From Acidobacteriota bacterium (GTDB lineage Bacteria; Acidobacteriota; Terriglobia; Terriglobales; Acidobacteriaceae), in assembly GCA_003225515.1 (NCBI GenBank), contig QIAK01000362.1, forward strand, positions 1 through 5,433: a stretch of DNA of 5,433 nucleotides, read 5' to 3'. How positions within the stretch are numbered: the stretch's first letter is position 1; every line of letters starts with the position of its first letter. Made by a program: the position numbers and the translations under genes. Below the pieces are notes generated by a model that saw nothing but the letters and a program-made list of their open reading frames with translations, was not told the DNA's origin and did no database searches. Shown one piece after another: positions 1 through 5,433 of the stretch.

Positions 1-1061
1 ACCCTCTCGCGTTTACCGGTGTCGAGGTCGAGATTGGCCAGGTTGAGAGGTGCGGGGTCAGACATCTTGCGAAGCGTGTCGCGAAAAACGTCGACTGTGT
101 GATTCACGCTGCGAAAGTACGTAGCTTCGGTATCGGTACTGGGAATCTTGATGGCGAGGTCGGCGGCGCCGCCGACTTTGGGAACAATCCAGATAAAAAT
201 TGCCAATAGGTGCGCTTTGAATCCGGGGTCGCGGTAGGTGTGCTTCCAACGACGGTCGTAATTGGTGCGAGCCACGCGTTCGGCAAAGAGGCGATAGGCT
301 TCATCATCGGGATGAGGCGGAAACTGGTGACCGTGCAGCACGACTTCCGCCTCGGCGAATGCGGGGATGAAGGTGCGCACGGAGGTGCGGTAACTGCGGA
401 GCGAGGACCGCGACCGGCGAAGAACTTCGCGAATATCAAATCCGTAGATTGCAACGAAGGCTCGTTCCAGAAATCTTCTTGGAACCTTGAATCCTACGGT
501 GCGCAGATAAGCTGGGGGCGCAAATTCCTGGTTCGTCAACTCGTCCACGTCGAAGGCAAACTCAGTTCGAATGTGGCCATGGGGACTTTCGCCGTAGGTC
601 ACCTTGGGCCCGAACTTTTTGGCCAACTTGGGAAATTCAATTGCGGTCACGGGATTGATGGCTTCTGAATGGCCGATGGTGTCGCCCAAATAATGAGAGA
701 GCGCGCCAATTGCGAACGCGTATTCGTCAATCGTACTGGCGTTCTGCAGCATCCAGTCTACGAAGTCGCCAGTACGGACGTAGTGAGTGAGGTTGCTGAA
801 GAGCCGTTTGCCAAAGGGGTAATAGCCCATGTCCTGAATGGCCGAACCGCCGTAGGCGTAGGCATGAGCCTCGACAAGTTGATGCTGGGTAGCATTGGGA
901 AACCTGGCTTGCAAAAGCGGCTGTATGGAGTCGTTCCAGGCCAAGTCGATTAATTCTTCATGAGTGAGGACGGAGTAGCCGGAACTCTGGGCCGCTATAA
1001 AGATCACGGTCAGTACGAGGGCCAACCTGCAGCGGCGTGGACCAGCAATCGATATTTTCAT
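1..1061 (-). CDS. Exported zinc-dependent phospholipase C family protein (C-terminus cut by window edge)
   Basis: Reading down from the ATG at 1061, this frame stays open for 353 codons to the left edge, so the C-terminus is missing. Residues 1-24 form a signal peptide (basic start with RRCR, then LALVLTVIFIAAQ), so the product is exported. The body matches the Zn-dependent phospholipase C / S1-P1 nuclease fold (PF00882 type). Candidate zinc ligands appear in family order: H34 (in YSVLTHE), D77, H93, then HYLGDTIGH giving H123, D127 and H131, and HIRTE giving H163 and E167. The HxxxD and HxxxE pairs match the Bacillus cereus phospholipase C ligands H118/D122 and H142/E146. The expected reaction is hydrolysis of phospholipids to diacylglycerol and a phospho-headgroup; the substrate is not proven. 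The start has no good ribosome binding site. The next gene upstream has the same orientation but is separated by a probable terminator, so this gene probably has its own promoter. Family and export are firm; substrate is inference. Confidence 0.88.
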   Translation of the reverse strand, partial: MKISIAGPRRCRLALVLTVIFIAAQSSGYSVLTHEELIDLAWNDSIQPLLQARFPNATQHQLVEAHAYAYGGSAIQDMGYYPFGKRLFSNLTHYVRTGDFVDWMLQNASTIDEYAFAIGALSHYLGDTIGHSEAINPVTAIEFPKLAKKFGPKVTYGESPHGHIRTEFAFDVDELTNQEFAPPAYLRTVGFKVPRRFLERAFVAIYGFDIREVLRRSRSSLRSYRTSVRTFIPAFAEAEVVLHGHQFPPHPDDEAYRLFAERVARTNYDRRWKHTYRDPGFKAHLLAIFIWIVPKVGGAADLAIKIPSTDTEATYFRSVNHTVDVFRDTLRKMSDPAPLNLANLDLDTGKRER

Positions 1062-1123
1062 TCCGACATTCGATGCTCTGCCGGTGGAGGATAGTTGTGG
1101 GAGAATCGGCGGAAGTAAAGGTA

Positions 1124-1177
1124 TAAAGTCAAAATCCCCACCCTGTCTCTGCAAAGAACACAGAGACAAGGGTGGGG
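1124..1177 (-). terminator. Rho-independent-like terminator after the phosphoesterase gene
   Basis: CCCCACCCTGTCTCTG at 1136-1151 pairs with 1161-1177 (CAGAGACA, a bulged A at 1169, then GGGTGGGG). This gives a 16-bp stem with one bulge and a 9-base loop. In the minus-strand transcript the stem begins about 20 bases after the phosphoesterase stop and is followed by ATTTTGACTTTA, a moderate U-rich tail. There is no T-run on the other side, so it should act only on minus-strand transcription. It argues against cotranscription with the phospholipase gene downstream. Confidence 0.75.
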
Positions 1178-1196
1178 CACAGTCGGAACACTGGTG

Positions 1197-3218
1197 CTAC
1201 TTCTTGTGAGGGCCGAAGTCGAACAGGTCCATCAGATCGGTAATCGCTGGACTATTCAACGGTACGTAAGGGTTGCTGCCGGTGACGGGATTGGCGAAAT
1301 TGTCGCGGCTGCGAGCTGTGAGCGGCCCCAGTCCCCAATTCGCTTCGATGAATTTCAAGATCGAAACGTGGTCGGCGTAGGCGTGTGAGATGTGTCCGGC
1401 CGAAGTGTAGGGAGAGACCGCCAGTGTGGGTATGCGGGTGCCGTCACCGAAGTAGTCCAGGGGTTGAATATAGCCGGAGTCGTAGTAGCCGCCGCCTTCG
1501 TCGAAAGTTACGATGATGGCGGTAGTTGCCCACAAAGCCGGATTGGCCTGTACGTCGTCCACGATTTTCTTTACAAAGCCCTCGAACAGATTGAGTTTCG
1601 AAGAGGCAGGATGGCCGTCGAGCCAGCCGTCGGGCTTCACATACGACACGGCGGGCAGCGTTCCGTGCTTGATCGCCGAATAAAGTGCGGTGGTGTCTTG
1701 CAGGTTAGCCCGGCTGGACGCGCTGGTCATGATCGAGGTCGAGTACTGGAAGAAGTTGCAGATGTTGCAGTAGGTGTTGTCAGCGGTTACATAGTTCCCG
1801 TCCGGATTGGCCAGATAGGTCTTCCACTGGTCACCATAATATGCCCACGAGACGCCGTTCTCGTTCAACTCATCGCCGATGTTGCGCAGAGACGATGGAG
1901 GAATCGTGAAAACAGTCTCGTTGGGATTCCCGATGTCGGCGTACGCGCTCGCGCCGCTCCCGTAATAGCCGGGGTTGTAGTTGTTCAAGAGGTAGAAGTG
2001 ATTGGAATCGCAATTGGGATTGATGGGCGTGCTGAGCGAACTCAGGTAAGTGGTCACCTGAGTGACTCCGGGCTGGGTTGGGTCTGAACAGTTGCTATAG
2101 GTTCCGCCGCCGTAGGAGGGAGATCCGTAGGAGCCGCCGCCGTAGCCGTCTTCGGTGTACCAGTTGTTGGTGCCAGCCTGAGGATCGGGGTTCTCGATTT
2201 CGTCCACGATGCCGGCGTTCGCGCTGCCCGCAGCAACCAGTTGATTGTGCGGAGGCTGGGCGGGATTTCCGTTGCCATCGCTAAACCAGATGGCGTCGCC
2301 GGTGCCGAGCATCACATGGTTGGCGCCGGTGCCGCCCATCACGGATTGGTGGAAGTTGTCGCTCATGGCGTAGTTGTCGGCGAGATATTTGAAATAAGGT
2401 GCGTCGCCCTGCTGCATGTTGTAGAAGCCCATGGCAGTCGAGCCTTCTTTAGTGGTGGTGTCATTGAAGCCCGCAGGCTGGGTAAGGCCATTGGTCCCGG
2501 CGCCGATGCTGGTTTCGACCCAAGGGAAGAGGTCAGCCTTGCATCCGCTGGGATTCGAGGTAGTAGCGGTCGCCGCGTTACAGTCAAACTGCTGCCACAT
2601 CTGGTAGAACCTGTGGACGGGGCTGTTGTCGTAGGCGTCGTAGGGATGCGTGGCTGAAGTTATCTGGAACGGGCCGGAGGGCAAGGTGGTCGGGTTCGGG
2701 ATGCGAATGTCCACGTCTCCGTGATTTAGTCCAGTGCCGCCAGTAGTCAAGTAGACGTAATAATCTTTCGGCAATCCGTTCTCATATTTTTTTGCTTGCC
2801 CTTTGTTCTTGAACGGCGCAGTCGTATATCCGCCGGCAAGCACTGGCGGCAAGTAGGTGTAGGCGGCATTGCCGGAGGGATTCAGCTGATAGCTGGTGGC
2901 GTCGCTGGCCGAAGACTGGCTGGCCAGGGCGAAATTGGCGCCGGGAGTGCCGCTCGAAGTCACAACGCCCTCCGACAGCAGGTTCAGGACGGAGTCGCTA
3001 CTGGCGGGCTGGTAAGTGGCGAACACGTGATCGAAGGTGCGGTTTTCTCCAATGATCACAATCACGTGCTGAATGGGTGTGGTTGTGGCGGGAGAGTGTT
3101 TGGTGGGTTGTTGAGCGGCGGCGGAGAATGGCGCTCCGAGATTGGCGATCAGTGCGATGAGGCTGGTAGCAACAGCTGCGTGCTGCCTGGCTCTCGCCAG
3201 GAAACCTGGTGCGGACAT
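1197..3218 (-). CDS. Exported phosphoesterase / alkaline phosphatase family protein (PF04185 type, acid phosphatase-phospholipase C group)
   Basis: This is a complete 673-residue protein. The ATG at 3218 is preceded by GGAGGA with a 6-base gap, which fixes the start. Residues 1-35 are a signal peptide ending in FSAAA before QQ. The catalytic core follows the AcpA / phospholipase C order: IIGENRTFDHVFATY (57-69, with metal ligands E58 and N59), DNFHQSVMGGTGANHVML (287-304, with T297 in the place of the usual GPTxPNR nucleophile), KPDGWLDGHP (528-537, H536), TFDEGGGYYD (571-580, metal ligands D573 and E574), and DHVSILKFIEANW (616-628, H617). It should hydrolyse phosphomonoesters or phosphodiesters outside the cytoplasm, releasing phosphate or head groups. 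Six cysteines (213, 226, 377, 403, 484, 487, the last two as CNIC) suggest disulfides in the exported protein. A Gly/Tyr-rich insert lies at 356-375. A terminator hairpin lies just downstream, so the gene is probably monocistronic. The family is firm; whether it is phosphatase or phospholipase cannot be told from sequence. Confidence 0.93.
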   Translation of the reverse strand: MSAPGFLARARQHAAVATSLIALIANLGAPFSAAAQQPTKHSPATTTPIQHVIVIIGENRTFDHVFATYQPASSDSVLNLLSEGVVTSSGTPGANFALASQSSASDATSYQLNPSGNAAYTYLPPVLAGGYTTAPFKNKGQAKKYENGLPKDYYVYLTTGGTGLNHGDVDIRIPNPTTLPSGPFQITSATHPYDAYDNSPVHRFYQMWQQFDCNAATATTSNPSGCKADLFPWVETSIGAGTNGLTQPAGFNDTTTKEGSTAMGFYNMQQGDAPYFKYLADNYAMSDNFHQSVMGGTGANHVMLGTGDAIWFSDGNGNPAQPPHNQLVAAGSANAGIVDEIENPDPQAGTNNWYTEDGYGGGSYGSPSYGGGTYSNCSDPTQPGVTQVTTYLSSLSTPINPNCDSNHFYLLNNYNPGYYGSGASAYADIGNPNETVFTIPPSSLRNIGDELNENGVSWAYYGDQWKTYLANPDGNYVTADNTYCNICNFFQYSTSIMTSASSRANLQDTTALYSAIKHGTLPAVSYVKPDGWLDGHPASSKLNLFEGFVKKIVDDVQANPALWATTAIIVTFDEGGGYYDSGYIQPLDYFGDGTRIPTLAVSPYTSAGHISHAYADHVSILKFIEANWGLGPLTARSRDNFANPVTGSNPYVPLNSPAITDLMDLFDFGPHKK
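2104..2145 (-). repeat. In-gene 30-bp direct repeat encoding two YGGG(S/T)Y blocks
   Basis: The 12-mer CCGCCGCCGTAG occurs at 2104-2115 and again at 2134-2145 on the plus strand, exactly 30 bases (10 codons) apart. On the coding strand the repeat gives two copies of Y-G-G-G-(S/T)-Y around residues 359-374 of the phosphoesterase. It looks like a small in-frame duplication forming a flexible Gly/Tyr-rich surface loop inside the enzyme, between the nucleophile motif and the second metal-binding motif. Confidence 0.6.
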
Positions 3219-3224
3219 GAATGT

Positions 3225-3230
3225 TCCTCC
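3225..3230 (-). promoter_or_regulatory. Shine-Dalgarno site of the phosphoesterase gene
   Basis: GGAGGA on the minus strand lies six bases before the ATG at 3218. It is the only strong ribosome binding site among the four genes and decides the start of the phosphoesterase. Confidence 0.8.
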
Positions 3231-3396
3231 ATAGAAAGATCTACTGAGAGAAGATAGCTGCGAATGGATACGGCGGGGATGAATTGCAGGTTAAAACAAA
3301 TCCACACGATCCAGGATTAAGACTTCTGAGTGGTAAAGATATCCTATTGAAAAGACTGGCAGTGCACTTACGAATGTAAAAGTCAGATTGCGGATT

Positions 3397-3424
3397 TTGC
3401 ACAGCATGCTAAACCTTCTAAAGT
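3397..3424 (+). promoter_or_regulatory. Possible sigma70-type promoter for the ureohydrolase
   Basis: TTGCAC (3397-3402) and TAAAGT (3419-3424) are separated by 16 bases. They match the consensus at 3 of 6 and 4 of 6 positions. Transcription would start near 3431, a short distance before either possible start codon. An alternative upstream pair is TTGAAA (3347-3352) with TACGAA (3369-3374). Both are weak, and Acidobacteriota promoters are poorly described. Confidence 0.28.
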
Positions 3425-3447
3425 AATTCTTGTAGAACTTCCGGAGA

Positions 3448-4275
3448 GTGCAGACACCGACGATGACGATATTGGGTACGCCGACTTTGTTGGGAATTCC
3501 TTTTGATGGGCAATCCTCCTACCTGCGCGGGGCGGGGGAAGCTCCGGGGAAGATTCGCGAGGCGCTGCGCTGCGATGCGTCGAACTCGTGGTCGGAGTCG
3601 GGGGTGAACTTAGGCGTGGCTGGAGTATACGGGGATGCCGGGGATCTGGAGTTCGCCGAGAAGGACGCTTTCGCGGCGATTGATGCGCACGTAGGCGCTT
3701 TGATCGATCAGGGGAATCGGCCCGTGTCGCTGGGTGGGGATCATTCGATTACGTATCCCATCGTGAAGGCGTTTGCGGGGAGGTATTCGGAGCTGACAAT
3801 TTTTCATTTCGATGCGCATCCGGATTTGTATGACGAGTTCGAGGGAAACCGGTTGTCGCATGCTTGTCCGTTTGCGCGAATCATGGAGGCTGGACTGGCG
3901 AAGAGACTGGTGCAGGTGGGAATTCGGACCATGAACCGGCATCAGCGGGAGCAGGCGCAGAAGTTTGGGGTTGAGGTTGTGGAGATGCGAGTTCTGCCGG
4001 CTTACGAAAAGTTGAAGGCGAAAGGGCCGGTGTATATCACCTTCGATATGGATGTGCTGGATCCCGCGTTTGCGCCGGGAATTTCACATCGGGAGCCAGG
4101 AGGGATGTCGGTGCGGGAGGCGATTGCGCATCTGCATGCCATTGAGGGAGAGATTGTGGGCGCGGATATTGTTGAATACAACCCGGTACAGGATGTGTCG
4201 GGGCTCACGGCTACTGTGGCGGCGAAGATATTGAAGGAAATTCTGGGGATGATGAGTTTGCGGCAGAGAGCTTGA
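3448..4275 (+). CDS. Ureohydrolase of the arginase/agmatinase family, plant-arginase-like
   Basis: This is a complete cytoplasmic enzyme of 275 residues from the GTG at 3448, or 270 from the ATG at 3463. GGAG at 3443-3446 is too close to the GTG (1 base) and rather far from the ATG (16 bases), so the start is unsettled; an in-frame TAG at 3433 rules out anything longer. The dinuclear manganese ligands of the family are all present: H99 in GGDHS, D122, H124 and D126 in FDAHPD, and D200 and D202 in FDMDVLDP. The enzyme should cleave a guanidino compound to urea plus an amine: arginine to ornithine, or agmatine to putrescine. Several blocks resemble the plant arginase clade rather than classical bacterial arginase: FEGN..SHA..FARIM (131-146), QVGIR (156-160), GISHREPGG (211-219) and VEYNP (242-246). 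Members of that clade sit close to agmatinases, so the substrate is open. No polyamine, urease or arginine gene is adjacent. The family is firm; arginase versus agmatinase is not. Confidence 0.92.
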   Translation: MQTPTMTILGTPTLLGIPFDGQSSYLRGAGEAPGKIREALRCDASNSWSESGVNLGVAGVYGDAGDLEFAEKDAFAAIDAHVGALIDQGNRPVSLGGDHSITYPIVKAFAGRYSELTIFHFDAHPDLYDEFEGNRLSHACPFARIMEAGLAKRLVQVGIRTMNRHQREQAQKFGVEVVEMRVLPAYEKLKAKGPVYITFDMDVLDPAFAPGISHREPGGMSVREAIAHLHAIEGEIVGADIVEYNPVQDVSGLTATVAAKILKEILGMMSLRQRA

Positions 4276-4304
4276 ACCACTAAGGGCACGAAGTTGCACG
4301 AAGG
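4276..4304 (+). repeat. Short intergenic repeat element with duplicated GCACGAAG
   Basis: Immediately after the ureohydrolase stop comes ACCACTAAGGGCACGAAG followed by TTGCACGAAGG. The octamer GCACGAAG occurs at 4286-4293 and 4296-4303, a 10-base period. From memory, ACCACTAAGGGCACGAAGG-type strings recur in intergenic DNA of Acidobacteriota and some other soil bacteria, so this is probably one copy of a dispersed element. It forms no good hairpin and is not an obvious terminator. Confidence 0.5.
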
Positions 4305-4365
4305 AAGGCGGATGGTATCGGGCGGGGACTTTACTTTAAAACGTCTGGCCGCTGTCGATTTGATA

Positions 4366-4423
4366 TTTCAGATTTCTGAGCTCAGACACCGCGCTCCAAA
4401 GTATCCTTTTCTTTGCTCTGAAA
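4366..4423. promoter_or_regulatory. Palindrome cluster upstream of the efflux adaptor, candidate operator
   Basis: TCTGAGCTCAGA (4375-4386) is a perfect 12-base palindrome. TCAGA or TCTGA half-sites start at 4368, 4375 and 4382, exactly seven bases apart and alternating in orientation. An outer pair, TTTCAGA (4366-4372) and TCTGAAA (4417-4423), is also inverted. The cluster lies 54 to 111 bases before the adaptor start, where a repressor of an efflux operon (often TetR or MarR type) could bind. No regulator gene is in the window, so this is inference. I see no clear -35/-10 pair in this gap. Confidence 0.35.
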
Positions 4424-4476
4424 CGGCTCGTGGGAGTGCGTTTTCGCAGTACATTAGTAGAGATTGGTTTCGACTT

Positions 4477-5433
4477 ATGGCAAACAACATTCAGACAAGA
4501 ACGGCGAGAGGCTTGCTGGCTGCGGGATTGGCGGCATGCGCGATCACAGTGGCGTGCTCGGGAAATGCGGGACAGAACCCGAAGGCTGGCGGGCCGGGCG
4601 CGATGCCCGTGAAGATATTGGAGGCGCGAGCGGTCCCGGTGCATGATGCGACGGAGTATGTGGCGACGCTGAAGTCGCGGGACTCAGCCATCATCATGCC
4701 GCAGGTTGAAGGACAGATCACGGAGATTCTGGTGCATTCCGGCGAGCGGGTCGAGGGCGGAAGTCCGATCGTTGAGATCGATCCGCTGAAGCAGCAGGCG
4801 ACGGTGAAGAGCCAGGAAGGGGCCCGGGCGGCGCAAGAGGCGAACTTGAGTTGGACGAAGCAGCAGTACCAGCGCGCTCAGGGACTTGCGGGCGCGGGGG
4901 TCATCAGCAAGCAGGATCTGGAGCAGGCCAAGACGGCGATGGATGCGGCGCAGGCGCAGATGGACGCGCTCAATGCGCAAGTGCGCGAGCAGGAAGTGCA
5001 GCTTCACTATTACAAAGTGGTCGCGCTGCGTAGCGGAATTGTGGGCGATATTCCGGTCCACGTTGGCGACCGGGTGACGACTACGACGGTGTTGACGACG
5101 ATTGATCAGCCCGGCAGCCTGGAAGCGTATGTATATGTTCCGATCGAGCATTCCTCACAATTAAAGATGAATCTGCCGGTGCAGATCATCGACAGCGACG
5201 GCAAGGTGTTGGCCGATTCGAAAGTCAGCTTCATTTCTCCGCAAGTGGATAACACTACGCAAACGGTACTGGTGAAGGCGAGGATTGCCAATGGGAACGA
5301 CGCGTTGCGGCAATCACAGTTCGTTCGGGCGCGTGTGGTTTGGGGAACGCACCAGAATCCGCAGGTGCCGATGCTGGCTGTATCGCGACTGGCGGGACAA
5401 TATTTTGCCTTTGTAGCCGAACCGCAGAACGGG
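4477..5433 (+). CDS. RND efflux system periplasmic adaptor lipoprotein (AcrA/MexA type; C-terminus cut by window edge)
   Basis: The frame is open from ATG 4477 to the right edge (319 codons). Family members are usually about 370-400 residues, so the last part is missing. The N-terminus is a lipoprotein signal: R11, a short hydrophobic run, and a lipobox cysteine at C21 (LAAC) or C27 (TVAC), anchoring it to the inner membrane on the periplasmic side. Domains follow the family order: first beta strand and lipoyl half (about 44-102, VEGQITEILVHSGERVEGG), an alpha-helical hairpin (about 103-178), second lipoyl half (SGIVGDIPVHVGDRV, 186-200), then the beta-barrel (from about 215). The hairpin tip carries R133, L137 and S144, the R-x3-L-x6-S motif used by AcrA-type adaptors to dock on TolC. 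It should bridge an RND pump and a TolC-like outer membrane channel, exporting drugs or toxic compounds. The ribosome binding site is weak (AGAG at 4459-4462, 14 bases upstream). The pump gene is expected just past the right edge. Confidence 0.9.
   Translation, partial: MANNIQTRTARGLLAAGLAACAITVACSGNAGQNPKAGGPGAMPVKILEARAVPVHDATEYVATLKSRDSAIIMPQVEGQITEILVHSGERVEGGSPIVEIDPLKQQATVKSQEGARAAQEANLSWTKQQYQRAQGLAGAGVISKQDLEQAKTAMDAAQAQMDALNAQVREQEVQLHYYKVVALRSGIVGDIPVHVGDRVTTTTVLTTIDQPGSLEAYVYVPIEHSSQLKMNLPVQIIDSDGKVLADSKVSFISPQVDNTTQTVLVKARIANGNDALRQSQFVRARVVWGTHQNPQVPMLAVSRLAGQYFAFVAEPQNG

Larger units (their letters stand above)
3219..3447. promoter_or_regulatory. Divergent intergenic region between phosphoesterase and ureohydrolase
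   Basis: These 229 bases are AT-richer than the flanking genes and must hold outward promoters for both genes. I see no coding potential and no large repeat. Short symmetrical sites include AGCATGCT (3403-3410), GATATC (3338-3343) and TTAC-GAAT-GTAA (3368-3379); none is long enough to name an operator. I found no convincing promoter for the phosphoesterase, and no recognisable PhoB box (CTGTCAT repeats) despite the predicted phosphate role. Confidence 0.5.

Noticed and set aside
210..953. Two consecutive plus-strand open frames (210-668 and 669-953)
   Set aside because: Both lie opposite the zinc phospholipase, whose ligand motifs are intact on the minus strand; no family resemblance or ribosome binding site.
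1392..2087. 231-codon open frame on the plus strand opposite the phosphoesterase
   Set aside because: It is antisense to a protein with clear catalytic motifs; its translation is Val/Gly/Arg-rich without any recognisable domain, as expected from the complement of a GC-rich gene.
1061..3218. An operon of phosphoesterase and phospholipase
   Set aside because: The hairpin with U-rich tail at 1124-1177 and a 135-base gap make separate units more likely.
2241..3257. Plus-strand open frames opposite the N-terminal half of the phosphoesterase (2241-2657, 2796-3257)
   Set aside because: Antisense shadows; the minus-strand frame has a signal peptide, a strong ribosome binding site and catalytic motifs.
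3368..3379. TTAC-GAAT-GTAA inverted repeat as an operator
   Set aside because: Four-base arms are expected by chance in a 229-base AT-rich region.
3610..4289. Minus-strand open frames opposite the ureohydrolase
   Set aside because: Shadows of a gene with every metal ligand in place.
4336..4644. 102-codon minus-strand open frame over the adaptor upstream region, possible divergent regulator
   Set aside because: The translation is Arg/Ser-rich with no helix-turn-helix, and it overlaps the adaptor N-terminus; no ribosome binding site stands out.
4873..4900. Frameshift or break in the adaptor
   Set aside because: The frame is continuous from 4477 to the window end, with all domains in order.
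4684..5151. 155-codon minus-strand open frame opposite the efflux adaptor
   Set aside because: Arg/Leu-rich translation with no domain; the plus strand carries the complete lipoyl and hairpin domains of an adaptor.

Overview
The window looks like chromosomal DNA from a soil Acidobacteriota (Terriglobia / Koribacter-like). The support is indirect: moderately high GC, the mix of exported phosphohydrolases with an RND efflux adaptor, and intergenic boilerplate sequences that I associate from memory with that group. Nothing in the window fixes the species, and I see no rRNA, tRNA, CRISPR array, insertion sequence or phage gene.

Layout. On the minus strand are two exported, unrelated phospholipase C-like hydrolases. 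One is a zinc-dependent phospholipase C family protein that runs off the left edge (start at 1061). Upstream of it is a complete 673-residue phosphoesterase of the alkaline phosphatase superfamily (PF04185 type; 3218 down to 1197). A strong hairpin followed by a T-rich stretch lies between them, so they are probably separate transcription units. A 229-base divergent intergenic region separates them from the plus-strand genes: a complete plant-arginase-like ureohydrolase (about 3448-4275) and, after a 201-base gap, the lipoprotein periplasmic adaptor of an RND efflux pump (4477 to the right edge, C-terminus missing). The 201-base gap holds a short tandem-repeat element just after the ureohydrolase stop and a cluster of TCTGA/TCAGA half-sites that could be an operator for the efflux genes.

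How the genes fit together. The two minus-strand genes both suit scavenging of phosphate or phospholipid head groups outside the cytoplasm. The ureohydrolase is cytoplasmic nitrogen or polyamine metabolism. The adaptor probably opens an efflux operon that continues past the right edge. I see no evidence that the four genes form one system, and I found no clearly new multi-gene system. The most informative points are the plant-type signature of the ureohydrolase, the intact TolC-docking RLS motif of the adaptor, the complete zinc-ligand set of the phospholipase, and the intergenic repeats and palindromes.
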